From: Simmondsia chinensis
Lineage: Eukaryota > Streptophyta > Magnoliopsida > Caryophyllales > Simmondsiaceae
Direction of reading: 5' to 3'
Assembly (NCBI GenBank): GCA_018398585.1
Contig: JAGTTD010000005.1
Location: forward strand, 10,839,355 to 10,903,354
DNA: 64,000 bases
Below are positions 33,076 through 44,300 of the stretch, piece after piece (position 1 is the stretch's first letter; each line of letters starts with the position of its first letter). The position numbers and the translations under genes are program-made. The notes beneath the pieces are model-generated. The model saw only the letters and a list, made by a program, of their open reading frames with translations, was not told the origin of the DNA and did not search any database.

Positions 33076-33545
33076 TTTATTTTCTTTTCTTTCAAAAAAT
33101 TTTGAGCTACATTTTCATTGTTGTACAACATTCTACTTGAAGTGATGCAGTGTTATGAATATTTGAGAATGTGCACCATTTCCTCACATTTATATATGCT
33201 CTCATTGCTCTTATTGACACTTTCTCTGTCCCCTATCTTGTGCTTTTCGTTGATGACAAAGAGGGAGAAAAATTGGTGTGTAGGTGTCTAGTGATTCATG
33301 CTTAGTTTGTGTGATTAATAAATGTTAAAAATGTTGATGATGTTAACCTATTGAATGTATGATTCCTACAATACAACAACATAGGGGGAGACAATTGACC
33401 CTAAACTTTTAACATGCTGACTTGATAAAAAGTGAGAATGTATATGATTTGAGTAATTATTATTTTTTTTGGTGAATTCTATACTTCAACTTTTATTTTT
33501 CGAAAAGAAAAGACCAAATGTTTGTCATCGTAAAAAAAAGGGACA
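33076..33545 (+). other. 3' untranslated region of the SIRE-like element
   Basis: No coding signal. It contains several purine tracts (AGAGGGAGAAAAA at 33260, CATAGGGGGAGACAA at 33381, AAAAAAAAGGGACA before the LTR), as SIRE elements often have more than one polypurine tract. Confidence 0.55.
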
Positions 33546-34949
33546 TCATTGGCCATAAAGCCACTTATATATTTTGATGATAACAATCTTTTAGTGAGTC
33601 ATTATTTTTAAATTGTTCAAATCTTGTTTCTAAGTGACTCATAAGAAAGTTAGGAAAAATCAAGGTTAATCATGTTGATATCAATCTCTCTAAGACAACG
33701 AATCAAGAGGAAAAGAGATCAAAGTCATTTATTTTTATTCTCTAGTACTTAGGATCGGAATATATCGATTTAGTCAAAATCTTAATATTGATATGTGATG
33801 CTAGAACAAAAATATTTTTGAATTTGTTTTTCAAATTTTATTTGAAAAGTATTGAAGTCAAAATTTAAGCAATCTAGTTTGTAAATAAAATATTTTTCAA
33901 GATTGGTATTTTAAAAAGCATGATCAAATCAAACAAGATCAAACTCTAAATGGGAGAGTTTTTAACTTGATTGAATCATTCAATCTTTGAAGGAGCGGAA
34001 TGAAGGAAATTAAATCAACATTATGCTAATACAGTAATCAATCAATTTACTCAACTAATATGGTTATCAACCAATCAATCAAGCTAATTGATCATAGATG
34101 TCCAAATCCATTCAAGCATGCTGAGTATCGACACACATGCATACAGTAGCCATCCAGAGCTTCTGTGTGATGGCATACAGAGGCTGTGTGTCGGCACAAA
34201 GATCAGAAAAAGCTCCAAACTGCTACTTTTGACTTGGTTTCTTTTTGAATTTTTTTTCCCCAACATTTTGAACGTTCCATAGGCTCTCATTTGCCTATAA
34301 ATAGGGCTTGAATACATTGGTTTAAATCATCTAATACTCTCTAAGCATTCTTTAATAAAAAAACTCTTACTCTCTCGTGCTTTAATGTTTTAATTTCGAG
34401 TTTTCATTTAAAGTTTTTGTTGAGTATCACTAGTTCTTTTTATTGTTGATCATCAAGCTTAATTGGTAATCCCTTAGTTTTAGCGAAGCTTGAACTATTG
34501 TCAATTCACTCTTGAAAGAGTGAAAAGTTTCAGTGTTTTAATTCTTTAATTGATTTATTTTTCAATTTCTTATTGCAAATGTCAGATCCAAAGCCTACTG
34601 TTACAAAAGAATCGGTTGTAAAGGTTGGGTCTTGAGACTATGTACAAAAAGTCCTATTGTAAAAGTTGGATCCTGAGCCTAACTGTAAAAAGGATGATTG
34701 TGCTTAGTTAAAGGCTCAAGTAACGAAAAGTAGTCACTTGAGGAGTGCACTAACTTTTGGGTTTGGAGTGAACCACTATAAAAATTGTTGTGCATCTTTT
34801 TGTTCTTGCATTTACCTTTTATATTTTGCATTTATTTCTTATCTTTTGAATCAATTTTTTGTTCTTAAAGTCTTAATTTTTATTTTATCACGAAAATACC
34901 TAATTCATTCCCCTCCCCCGCCCCACAAAAGTTGCCCTTTAGGCCTTCA
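33546..34949 (+). repeat. 3' LTR, SIRE-like
   Basis: Starts near TCATTGGCCATAAAG after a purine tract AAAAAAAAGGGACA, and ends AGGCCTTCA. TATA box CCTATAAATAGG at 34295. It has an extra TGTG/CACA palindrome unit (about 34164-34190) compared with the 5' LTR, and shorter poly(A)/T stretches. Confidence 0.85.
34573..34695 (+). repeat. Three tandem 42-bp units in the 3' LTR
   Basis: Units start at 34573, 34616 and 34657 and correspond one to one with 27009-27132; the repeat therefore predates this insertion. Confidence 0.8.
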
Positions 34950-34954
34950 GGATT

Positions 34955-35893
34955 GAATAAAAATTGATCGAATCCTTGATCGAGCTTTGCGGTCTAGTCC
35001 AGACTAACGTGTTAACATTTTCAGTGTAAGCATTTCTCCAAATTCGTGTCAGACTGGAGCAAAAAGTACTGATAAAGGGGACACATCATGAACTAATACA
35101 ATACTGTGCAAAAATGGGTAATGTGTCATGTTGTCATCAACCAAAATTCCATTTCTATTTATACTAAAGACTAGTATAGACCTATACTAAACAAAACCTA
35201 GTAATGATGATGGGGATGGAGAAGGTTCCATTAGTGGAAAAAGGTGTTATAAATTTAATTGAGCAACTTATAGTACCACTGCAGAAGACCGTTTAAGTGT
35301 ATACTGTGCCCAAAACCGAGAAAGCAGCTGAAAGGAGGGCACTAATGACCTTATAATAGCTCAAAGCAAGGGAAAACCCCTATGATCACATAGATGACCT
35401 AAAAAGCTCCATTTTGATATGTAATTCGCCCCACAACTCCTTATAAATTAAACGTTACTCTATTTTAAGTCACATGGATCATGGATCTTTCATACTCTCG
35501 GTATCTCTTCTTACATGCCTAGTTCCTGTACTTACTTGCCTGGCACCCGAAGCATGTGCTTATATGCTTAATACTTGCTTCCCTTGCATGAGTAGGAACA
35601 CTTGTCACCACCAAGCATCAGTAGAGTCACGTTGTCACCCTAAGAAAAGAACCATATCCCCTCTCCTTGCCAACTCACCATTCTTTCCCACATTGACCTA
35701 TAGATAGACATCCGAGCCATGAAAAAGGAGGAAGTCATGGTTAATACACGCACTCTCATCTCTTCAGGGAACTTTCACATCCACTCTTCAAGGCTCTCCC
35801 ATCTTCATCATCTTCCTGTGCAAGCTCGTTCTTATGATACGCCAACGCCCCATGCTTGCCAAGTGTTCCCGCTAGCCCATTCACTTTGCAAGA
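34955..35893. other. Unassigned segment with a coding-like stretch
   Basis: Between the SIRE-like element and the gag-only element. On plus, 35250-35430 reads L-I-E-Q-L-I-V-P-L-Q-K-T-V, then P-K-T-E-K-A-A-E-R-R-A-L-M-T-L, two stops, L-K-A-R-E-N-P-Y-D-H-I-D-D-L-K-S-S-I. This has protein-like composition, but I do not recognise it. 35474-35949 has two further open frames rich in Ser, His and Cys, probably not genes. Confidence 0.4.
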
Positions 35894-36767
35894 TGTCACA
35901 GATATTTTTTTTGACCACCTATGATGAGGTTAAGCCTCACTCAGCCTAAAACACACGACAACATATAGAAGCACAGCGAAAACGAATATAAACAAGCGTA
36001 AACACAAGTAATGAAACACAAGACACCAGGACAACTTTTTATTATTTGAGCACTCTTTGAATTACAATGGAAAACCCTCAACTCTCACTCAAATTCGTAT
36101 ACAATGCTCTCTATATGATATAAGGACCGAAAGCCCCCAAAATCAGCCAAATTAGCCTTATTTATAGAAGCTCCAGCAATTTTCCCATGTTCTGGCAAAA
36201 GTATAACTGCTTGGGACACCTGGTAGCACTTCAAACCACTAGTAACCCCACTCTCCCTTGAGGGGTGCCCTTTTCAGGGGTGGTTACTGGGTCAAATCCC
36301 GGTTCAAATTCATGCCCTGTTGTTTTCCTGCCCAAGGGGAGCAATTACTAGGCTAAAGTGCGCCAAAATGCTTGTTCAAACTTCCCTCTAATTATGCGGT
36401 AGTTACCGTGTCAAGGTTTTGGTCAAATCTTGCGGCCATCTTTTAGGTCAAGGGCCTTCCTTCAAAGATTCAATGTTCCATGCTTAATAACCGTCAAGTC
36501 ACGTGACCCGCACATGCCAAGAACCTTTCTATATGTCTGAGGCTCCCAAGTGTTCATATGCCCAGAAGCAGACGTGCGTTGCGTTGCATCGCGCACACCC
36601 AGCACCCTACCTAGACGAGGTTCGCAGCTGAAACCTAGGTGCTGACATCCATTCAAGACCTAGAGGTTTGCGCACCAGGTGACTTCATTAACATAATGAT
36701 TAGGCCATGACGCACCTAACGGGAGGCATCACCCTGCGTGCGGCATCCCAATGTCAAGGGTCTTACA
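35894..36767 (-). repeat. Left (3') LTR of the gag-only element, 874 bp
   Basis: Plus-strand TGTCACAGATATTTTTTTTG to AGGGTCTTACA. The minus-strand TATA box CTATAAATA is at 36166-36158. Compared with the right LTR it lacks about 0.85 kb of internal sequence near 36610-36650. Flanking repeats of variable GCAC/GTGC words mark this internal region in the right copy. Confidence 0.85.
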
Positions 36768-37429
36768 AATCTTCCCCACCAAAAGAACCTAACGTCCTCG
36801 GCAGGAAGTGTAAGTACCCCAGGAAACTGACTTAGGCCATCTGTTGCCTTAGTTGTTCATGACCTGCAATGATATCCCATTCCCATCGTGCTTGACACTA
36901 GACCAAGGTTTATGCGCACGAACTAGGCTAACACAAGTCTGTTAGGTGCTTAGATGCAGTCTCATTCGTCTTTTAATCTTAACGCATATTAGGTACATAC
37001 TAATCCGTTACTTGTACCATTAATCATTCATTCGTTTCAATGCTCATTTTGGTATAGGGTGCATTCTTGTCCCATTAGATGCACTGCTAACCACACATTC
37101 GATAATCTATCAAAGCCAGTATATTCAATCATATCTACAGCACATAAAGTCATGATAAACGATCATCGAAACGACATAAACGAAAGCCATCGAAATGAAA
37201 ATTACATCCAAAGCCTCCAAAACAACGGAGCCTAACAATAAAACATAAACATAAGCATAAAACACTAACAAAACAGTAGCCCACCGGCCTACATGGATGA
37301 CCAGCCACCTGCGCATAACCCAAAAATTGTTTTTCCCATCAGTTTTAGTGAATTTATTCTCACATGGGATGGAGAAGGCTCATGATGCTCATCCTCATAA
37401 CCATCCTGCAGAAAAACAACACTCAAAGG
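36768..37429 (-). other. PPT and non-coding 3' interior of the gag-only element
   Basis: Begins with the PPT GGTGGGGAAGATT (minus, 36780-36768) preceded by CGAGGACGTTAGG, a motif usual just before the PPT in plant chromovirus-type elements. The rest has no pol-like reading in any frame I examined. Confidence 0.65.
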
Positions 37430-38469
37430 TTGTTTGTTATTGCAATTCCTTGCGAAGTAAGGACCATTACATAAGAAACAAGCAATAGACTTAGAACCCT
37501 ATCCCTTGTCATTTCTACCAGTTTTTACATAAATTTTAATGTTTTTAGGTTCAGTAGCAAGACCCTTCCTATTTTAAAAGGACTTAAAGTCAATTTTCTT
37601 GCCCTTCTTAAAGTGGTCCTTCCTTCTAAAGTCATGTCCAACATTAAAATCTACTAAAGATTTAGCCGCAGCCAGAGTGGAAGCAAGGTCTTGGATCTTT
37701 TGATACCTCAACTTTAGTTGAGCCCATAGTTGAAGACCCAAAATGAAGCTATAGAGTTTTTCCTCATCTGTCATATCTTTAATTTCAAAAATTACTAAAC
37801 TAGAGGCATTAACATACTCATGAATGGAACCATTTTGCTTGAGTTCCTTGAAGGACTCATGGGCAAACCAAAAAACATTATTTGGGAAGAATTGTTCACG
37901 AAGGTCTTTCTTCAAGGTCTCCCACGAATGGATCACGATACGTCTAGTAGCACAATCCTCCGACACACGAGTCTTGCACCACAGCTTGGCATCACCCATC
38001 AAATGCATGGACGCCATGACAACCTTGTCTTCCTCACGAACAAGGACAGACATAAAATGTTGTTCCATGTCCCAAAGGAAGTTCTCCAAGATCTTGAAAT
38101 CACATTCTCCCGAAAAGGCTTTTAGAGTAGGAACTTAAATATCACCCTTGTCAAATTCGGAAGTACCTACATTAAGCGTCTTATGCAGCACCAAAATTTC
38201 TTTTTGAAAACTTTCCACTGTAGGGATGGAAGTTTCATCAACATGAGGCACATTCGGAGAACTACTTCCGACACCATTATGACCCAACCTATGAAACACA
38301 ATAGTAAGGGGAGTAGGGGCTGGAGATGGGGTTCTTTTGGTTTGCACCTAAAACCGTTCCTGGAGGAAGGTCATCAACATTATACTAGAAACCTAAGATT
38401 TCCTCAATTCGGTTCAAACGTTTATTAGTCTTGAGGCGTTTTCCTAGTTCTTGCTGATTTTGAGTCATG
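37430..38469 (-). pseudogene. Gag of the gag-only element
   Basis: ATG at 38469 starts M-T-Q-N-Q-Q-E-L-G-K-R-L-K, a helical N-terminus. After frame changes, the 171-codon open frame 38089-37574 gives M-E-N-F-L-W-D-M-E-Q-H-F, M-A-S-M-H-L-M-G-D-A-K-L-W, W-E-T-L-K-K-D-L-R-E-Q-F-F-P, S-I-H-E-Y-V and L-G-L-Q-L-W-A-Q, the standard plant Gypsy gag core. A knuckle remnant C-F-L-C-N-G-P-Y-F-A-R-N-C lies at about 37490-37450 (His replaced). The open core is long for an old element. It would need proteins in trans for transposition. Confidence 0.85.
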
Positions 38470-38893
38470 GTGAAAACTAACCGACATTAAACTTCAGACA
38501 ACCACATTTAAACTACCCCCAAAGACATTAGATTAATGCAGCCCACACAAAATTCCAGTACAACGGGATCAAAATTAACCCAATAGATGCAACAACAGGC
38601 TTTCACACAATTCAGAACAAAATCACACGCAAGTCCCCAAGTGCAATTGAAAAAGCACAACAGGGACGGACCACAATTTCACAGTCAAGCACAGCCAAGA
38701 TTAACACTAGGGACAACCTCAAGTACTAGCCAAGGCCACAATTTGAAAAATAGATCTTGACTAGGATTTCGAAATTAAAATTCGAATACAAGGGGCAAAC
38801 TTGATTTAAGACTCAACCATGAAATTGAGTAGCAAACATGCCGGTCTGGACGACAACTGGAATAGGGACTGGACAGCACCCGTTTTTAGAGCC

Positions 38894-38914
38894 TAGGCGC
38901 TCTGATATCACAAT
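38894..38914 (-). other. PBS of the gag-only element
   Basis: The minus strand after the LTR end reads ATTGTGATATCAGAGCGCC; TGATATCAGAGC is one base from the Met-tRNA PBS core. Confidence 0.78.
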
Positions 38915-40029
38915 TGTCACAAATATTTTTTTTGACCACCTATGATGGCAATGAGGTTATGCCTCACTCAACCTAAAACACATGAGAGCATACAAAAGCA
39001 TAGTGGAAACGAACATGAACAAGCATAAACACAAGTAATGGAACACAAGACACAAAGGATGACTTTTTTATTATTTGAGAACTCTTTGAATTACATTGGA
39101 AAACCTCAACTCTCTCCCAAATCCGTATACAATGCTCTATAAATGATATAAGGACGAATGCCCCCAAAATCTGCCCAACCAGCCTTATTTATAGAAGCTC
39201 CAATAGTTTTCCCATGCTCTAGCAAAGGTGTAACTACCTGCAACACCTAGTAGCACATCAAACAGCCAGTAACCCCACTCTCCCTTGAGGGACGTCCTTT
39301 TTAGGGGCGGTCACTGGGTAAAATCCCAGTTCAAATTCATGCTCTGTTGTTTTCCGGCCCAAGGGGAGCAGTTTCTGAGTTAAAGTGCGCCAAAATGCTA
39401 GTTCAAACTTCCCTCCAATTATGTGGTAGTTATCGGGTCAAGATTTTAGTCATGTATTGCGATCATCTTCTTGGTCAAGGGCCTTTTCTTCAAAGATTCC
39501 GCATTGAATGCTTAATAACCGTCAAGTCACGTGACCCGCACGTGCTAAGCACCTTTTCATATGTGAGTGGCTTCCAAAGTGTTCATGTGTCTCGGAGTAG
39601 ATGTGTGCTGCATCGTGCACCCTCAGCACCTTTCCCAGACAAGGTTCGTGCATCACTCCCTAGGGTCGTGCACGTTCCGCACACTCAGTGCGTTGCCAGT
39701 GCCCAGTGCATGCTACTTCATGTGTGCACTGCAAGCATACTTGGGTGTGCAGCGTGGGGCACCAGGTGCGCAAGATTGCACACCCCATGCTCGTCTTAGC
39801 ACATGTCATGCTCATGTATAAGTCCAAGTGCGCACTTGTGCAGCACAACTCAACATCCAGTGCTCCCAGCACCTGGCTTTAAATGCGCACACCTATGCAC
39901 AGTGCTTGTGCATTGCATGTTGGTGTTGCGCCTTGTTTACGCAAGTCTTAGACCCATCTGTTGGTCACGGTCCTAACCTAAAATTGTCCGTTGGCCCACC
40001 CTAAGTTAATATCAATGCTCTTGCACACT
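38915..40029 (-). repeat. Right (5') LTR of the gag-only element, part 1
   Basis: Homologous to 35894-36610 up to about 39650, then extra sequence rich in GTGC/GCAC words (39650-40020) absent from the left LTR. It ends at the Tat insertion; 40025-40029 (acact) is the Tat target site. Confidence 0.82.
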
Positions 40030-40312
40030 TGATAAGTACAAAAATCGTTCACTCCGATGGCGGTAGGTCCACCATAAAAGCCGTACAGCCCATCCTCACC
40101 CGTACCGCCCGTCTTCACCCGTACCGCCCATCTTCATTTGTATTGTCCACCTTCACTCATACTGTCTACCCCCTTCCCAAGGAATACTTGGCCTCCCAAG
40201 GACTCCAAAACTCCTCCCACTCCCTATAAATAAAAGCGAGATCTAAGAGTAAAGGCAAGGAACTTGAATTTGGTTCCCCCTCCACGAACCTAACCAAAAA
40301 AACCCCAAAACA
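40030..40312 (+). repeat. 5' LTR, Tat element (283 bp)
   Basis: TGATAAGTACAAAAATCG to CCCCAAAACA. TATA box CCTATAAATAAA at 40223. Contains five 19-bp minisatellite units (40083-40177). Confidence 0.9.
40083..40177 (+). repeat. 19-bp minisatellite in the 5' LTR, five units
   Basis: Units GTACCGCCCATCTTCACCC-like start at 40083, 40102, 40121, 40140 and 40159. It lies in U3 upstream of the TATA box. Confidence 0.85.
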
Positions 40313-40313
40313 A

Positions 40314-40332
40314 TTGGCGCCGTTTGTGGGAA
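40314..40332 (+). other. Primer-binding site, Arg-tRNA type
   Basis: TTGGCGCCGTTTGTGGGAA, near the TGGCGCCGTCTGTGGGAA usual for Tat/Ogre elements, one base after the LTR. Confidence 0.85.
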
Positions 40333-40352
40333 GGGCAAAAGGCTTTTCCCAA

Positions 40353-41269
40353 ATGTCAAACACCAGTCAATCCGTCACCCCCAACGGGGACATGACAACC
40401 CAGACTATGTAACCCAAGGACAATTCAACCAGCTCCAACAGCAAATGCGCCAACTCTTTGTGCAAGTACCCCAAAATGATACAGAAGGCATCCAGGACCC
40501 AAGTTGTTTTACGGTCGCAAGGGGAGCGTCACAACGCACCCAAACCCACAATCCTAACATGACTATCGCCTCCACAGCAAGCACATATCAGAATCATACA
40601 AAAAGTAGTGACAAAAGAGCCCCAAGAGTAGCCACAGCATATTCAGTACCAGGAACTCATTCACCATTTACACCCCGGATCCTCCTTGCCCCAGTAAGAA
40701 AGGTAACAATCCCAAACATTGAACCCTTTGACAGGACTCAGGAACCGGAGGACCATTTAGCTGGGTTTATGGCACGGATGTATCTACAAGATGTGGGGGA
40801 AGATATATGGTGCAAATGTTTCCCAGCCACCCTGAAAGGAGTGGCCCAGAATTGGTTTGCACCCTTGCCAAACTCATCAATAGACAGCTTCTCTGATCTC
40901 TCAGAATGATATGTCCCTCACTTCGTTAGCAATAAACGAAAGAAGAAGATGGCAGTTCACCTTTATAAGCTGCAACAGCATGAATTGGAACCGCTGAGAA
41001 ATTATGTGCGGCGGTTCACATGCGCAATGATTGATGTTGCAACCTTATTTGATAAAACGGTCGTTACTGCCATTGTCAACGGGTCACAAAATTCCAGTTT
41101 TAAATTTGCACTTGCAAAGGTGCCGCCATCAATGATTGGCGAGCTATGGCAAAAAGCTAACAAGCATATTTCAGCTGAGGACGTTGTGCATATAACCCCA
41201 AGGCCTGAACGGACACGAGCAAGGATATCTCTGGAACTAAAAGACGACGTCAAGCTGCCACAAAGGTAA
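40353..41269 (+). pseudogene. Tat-lineage gag
   Basis: ATG at 40353 (MSNTSQSVTPNGDMTTQ). Core: I-P-N-I-E-P-F-D-R-T-Q-E-P-E-D-H, C-K-C-F-P-A-T-L-K-G-V-A-Q-N-W-F, S-I-D-S-F-S-D-L-S, stop, H-F-V-S-N-K-R-K-K-K, L-Y-K-L-Q-Q-H-E-L-E-P-L-R-N-Y-V-R-R-F, and W-Q-K-A-N-K-H-I-S-A-E-D. This is the usual gag of the Tat/Ogre lineages. Stops near 40408 and 40907 and one frameshift. Confidence 0.87.
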
Positions 41270-42188
41270 CAACTACCCAGCCAGAAGGCCTTTGCCTGCT
41301 TTGAGGCTGCAAAACCAACAGCAAGTTCCCCGACCATTCTTGGAGGTAAAGGCAGTCGAACAATCCAAGGACCCTGATACCACACCACCTTGAGATAACC
41401 ACCCAAAGCAATGTGCCTATTATCAAACATCAACCCATAACTTGGAGGAATGCCGCACCTCGGAGTACTACCTAAAAGAGGCCAAGCGCACAGGGCAGTG
41501 TAAAGAATATGCGAGGCTGAAGAAAATAAGGACGGGAAAGACTCATAAGCCCGAAGATGATAGTAGTAACCCTGAAGGTTCAACACCCATGGTAATAGCT
41601 ACCATCATGGTAGAAGCACTCCCCTTTCCATGCGAGAGGAGAGCAGAGGGGAAGACGGAAGACCCATACGCTGCATATGAGAAATCGAGATGCATAGGGT
41701 TCACCGAGGAGGACGCTCAAGGAAGAGATATATGTCAGGAAGACCCTCTTGTCATTATCGCTAACATCTGCCAACATACCGTGAGCAAAATATTGGTTGA
41801 CCAGGGCAGTTCCGCAGATATACTGTTTTTACAGTGTTAAACCAAGATGGAATCCGGTGACAGCATGTTGGTGCCCTCTTTTGTTAACACCCTGAAAGGG
41901 GAAGGCTGCATACATCCGCGCCCCCACCCCCCCCCCCCCCCCCCCCCCCCCAAAGACCCTGCATAGGCGGGAGCCCTTGTGGCACTGGGTATGTTCCTTT
42001 CCTTAACAAGATGGGAATACCAATCGTCACTCTTACCCCCGTGCCGTGCCCTGTCGTGGGAGTCACAGGGACTCGGTCACCCCGGAAGGAAGGATAACAC
42101 TAACCACGGTTTTCCGAAGTGCTAGAGAACAACGCACGTTAAGGATTGGGTTCTTGGTAATAACGCACCCTTCGCTTATAACGCGATT
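41270..42188 (+). pseudogene. Tat-lineage zinc knuckle and protease, interrupted by a SINE
   Basis: Q-C-A-Y-Y-Q-T-S-T-H-N-L-E-E-C (41407-41454) is a decayed C-x2-C-x4-H-x4-C knuckle. 41442-41840 leads to I-L-V-D-Q-G-S-S-A-D-I-L-F, the protease active site with D-Q-G in place of D-[SN]-G. It is cut by the SINE at 41854-42002. After the SINE, N-K-M-G-I-P and P-V-P-C-P-V-V-G-V-T-G-T-R continue the protease, reaching L-G-R-P-S-L-N at 42187-42207. Confidence 0.82.
41854..42002 (+). mobile_element. SINE family 1, copy 3, in the Tat protease
   Basis: GTTAACACCCTGAAAGG, GAAGGCTGCATACATC, GACCCTGCATAGG and CACTGGGTATG match copy 2. The C stretch is expanded to 25 bases (41927-41951). It is flanked by an imperfect TSD, ttaaaccaagatggaat (41837-41853) and ttaacaagatgggaat (42003-42018); the duplicated codons are T/N-K-M. 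It postdates the Tat insertion. Confidence 0.88.
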
Positions 42189-43385
42189 ATGGGAAGACCT
42201 TCCTTGAACCGCCTGAAAGCAATAATTTCTACCTATCATCTAGCCATGAAGTTCGAAGCTGATACTGGAGGCATAATGGTGATACAGGGAACCCAGGGTT
42301 TGACCTCCGAATATTACCATACTTTTCCTAACTCGGCAATCATGGCTACTGAGTCAGCTAAATTAGGAATCTCTTTAAACCCACATCTGGCTCCGCCCCT
42401 TCTGGAAAAGTATGAATTAGAACCGGAGTGTTATACACATTTGGCAACATCACTTCCTCAGCACCTAAGAGAAGAAATTGGAGAGCTTCTAAGAAAATAC
42501 CGCTACGTTTTCGCGTTTGCCATAGAAGAGATGCCGGGAATACCACATGAGGTAATCACTCATCAGCTTAACATGCGCCCCAACAAAGAACCCGTTAAAC
42601 AACGGAGACGCAATTTCTACGCAGAACACAATGAGGTTATTGAAGTAGAGGTACAGAAGTTAACCCAGGCCGGATTCATACGGGAGGTATTTTACCCTGA
42701 GTGGCTTGCTAACATAGTGCTAGTCAAAAAGTCAAATGGAAGTTGGAGAGTGTACTTAGATTTTATGGATCTTAATGATGCCTGTCCAAAGGATTTGTAT
42801 TCGCTACCTAGGATCGATAGACTAGTGGATTGTACGGCAAGATGCGAGTTATTCAGTTTTATGGATGCATTTTCGGGATACCATCAGATTCAAATGCATC
42901 AGAACGATGAAGGAAAAACAGCTTTATAACAGCGGTAGGCACCTACTGCTACAAGGTGATGCCGTTCAGACTTAAGAGCACCGGGGCCACCTACCAAAAT
43001 CTGGTTAACAAAGTCTTCGCTACACAGGTTGGATGCAACATGGAATTATATGTGGATGACATGATAGTCAAGTCAAAACAGGAATTGGAGCATGTTTCCG
43101 ATCTAAAAGGAGCCCTAGAGGCACTTCGGCACTATAGCATGACCCAGAAAAGTGCTCGTTCGCTGTACCAGATGGCAAGCTTTTGGGATTCATTATAAGC
43201 TCACGAGGAATCGAGGCAAACCCCAGAAAGGTGCGTGCTATCTTATAAATGGATCCCCTCATTCCCCTAAGGACGTCCAAAAATTGGCTGGTTGTATGGC
43301 CTCCCTCGATCAATTCATCAGCCGTTCTTCCATAAAAGCTCCACCGTTCTTCATGGCGTTGCGAAAGAAGAAGTCATTTGTCTGA
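42189..43385 (+). pseudogene. Tat-lineage reverse transcriptase
   Basis: A 246-codon open frame: Y-R-Y-V-F-A-F-A-I-E-E-M-P-G-I, F-I-R-E-V-F-Y-P-E-W-L-A-N, W-R-V-Y-L-D-F-M-D-L-N-D-A-C-P-K-D, S-F-M-D-A-F-S-G-Y-H-Q-I (Asp 1). After a frameshift at 42920, M-P-F-R-L-K-S-T-G-A-T-Y-Q and M-E-L-Y-V-D-D-M-I-V-K-S (43039-43074, catalytic Asp pair intact). 43152-43385 holds the thumb/connection in another frame: K-V/D-V-Q-K-L-A-G-C-M-A-S-L. This is among the best-kept RT domains in the window. Confidence 0.9.
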
Positions 43386-43860
43386 AATGAAGAATGTGCA
43401 CACGCCTTCGATCAATTGAAGCAACACTTGGCACATGTCCCCACCTTCACTTCACCTGCGCCAAATGAAGATTTAAGTATTTACTTGGCTGTGTCCGAGA
43501 ATACCACAAGCATTGTGCTGCTAACCGATCGTTAAGGGCAATAATTACTGGTGTACTTTGTGAGTCAGATTCTTAAAGACCCCAAAAGAAGGTACCCTCC
43601 AGTTGAGAAAACCGCCCTGGCCCTCGTTACCGCTGCACGAAAGTTAAGGCCTTATTTTCAGTCTCATACCATAACTGTGCTCACCAACCTTCCATTTAAA
43701 AGGCTGCTCTCCAAATTAGATTGTTTAGGATGGATGTTGGGATGGACGGTCGAGCTTTCGGAATATGGCATACGCCACCAACCTCGACGAGCTATTAAGG
43801 CCCAGCCCTTGGCGGACTTTCTGGTGGAATGTGAATTTAGTCCTGACAAACTTGAACCAA
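43386..43860 (+). pseudogene. Tat-lineage first RNase H
   Basis: A-F-D-Q-L-K-Q-H-L, S-I-Y-L-A-V-S-E, then stops near 43533; from 43551 Y-F-V-S-Q-I-L-K-D, R-R-Y-P-P-V-E-K-T-A-L-A-L, I-T-V-L-T-N-L-P-F-K and W-T-V-E-L-S-E-Y-G-I. As in other Tat elements, this domain lacks the full D-E-D-D set (A-V-S-E replaces D-A-S-G), consistent with replacement by the second RNase H. Confidence 0.82.
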
Positions 43861-44300
43861 GCGTACCTCATAAGGAAAAATTTGTCTGGAAGGTATTTGT
43901 GGACGGATCTGCAAACCTGGAGGGCCGTGGTGCAAGAATAGTACTCGTAAACCCAGAAGGGAGGTGTGCAGAATATGCAGTAACGTTAAATTTTGAAGCC
44001 ACCAACAACGAAACCGAATATGAAGCGTTGTTATTCGGGATTGACAACGCTAAGGGCGTTGGAGCAAGGTGTATAGAAGTATTGAGTGACTCAAAATTAA
44101 TTGTGAATCAGGTAACCGAAAAATACGGAACTAAAGAATCCCATCTGCCTCAATACTTTAAACTAGTCAAGGCAAGGATTTATGAGTTAGAAAGGTTTAA
44201 CATACAAGAGATCTCACGAGAAGATAACCAACGTGCCGATGAACTGGGCCATCTGGCTAGCACTAAGTACACCACAGAACCACAAAAAGGGCATGTACAA
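43861..44300 (+). pseudogene. Second, archaeal-type RNase H (aRH)
   Basis: W-K-V-F-V-D-G-S-A-N-L-E-G-R-G-A-R-I-V-L (Asp), E-A-T-N-N-E-T-E-Y-E-A-L (Glu), E-V-L-S-D-S-K-L-I-V-N-Q-V (Asp), and E-D-N-Q-R-A-D-E-L-G-H-L-A-S (final Asp). The full D-E-D-D active site is present in one 353-codon open frame with the domains around it. This extra RNase H is the defining trait of the Tat clade. Confidence 0.9.

Larger units (their letters stand above)
25845..34949 (+). mobile_element. SIRE/Maximus-like Ty1/Copia element, old
   Basis: LTRs of 1528 and about 1404 bp (25845-27372, 33546-34949) flank gag, protease, integrase, RT and RNase H in Copia order, then a 2.3 kb stretch before the 3' LTR. TSD ggaat/ggatt (25840-25844, 34950-34954), one mismatch. 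The PBS is TTGATATCAGAGC. Gag begins MSTFAPILVEGQST, as in SIRE/Maximus. Stops, frameshifts and a mutated RT active site show it is dead. The post-RNase H region holds a candidate envelope-like ORF, which some SIRE elements have. Confidence 0.9.

Noticed and set aside
39347..39882. Several open frames of 64-150 codons with many Cys/His
   Set aside because: They lie in the LTR of the gag-only element and reflect GTGC/GCAC words; no domain.
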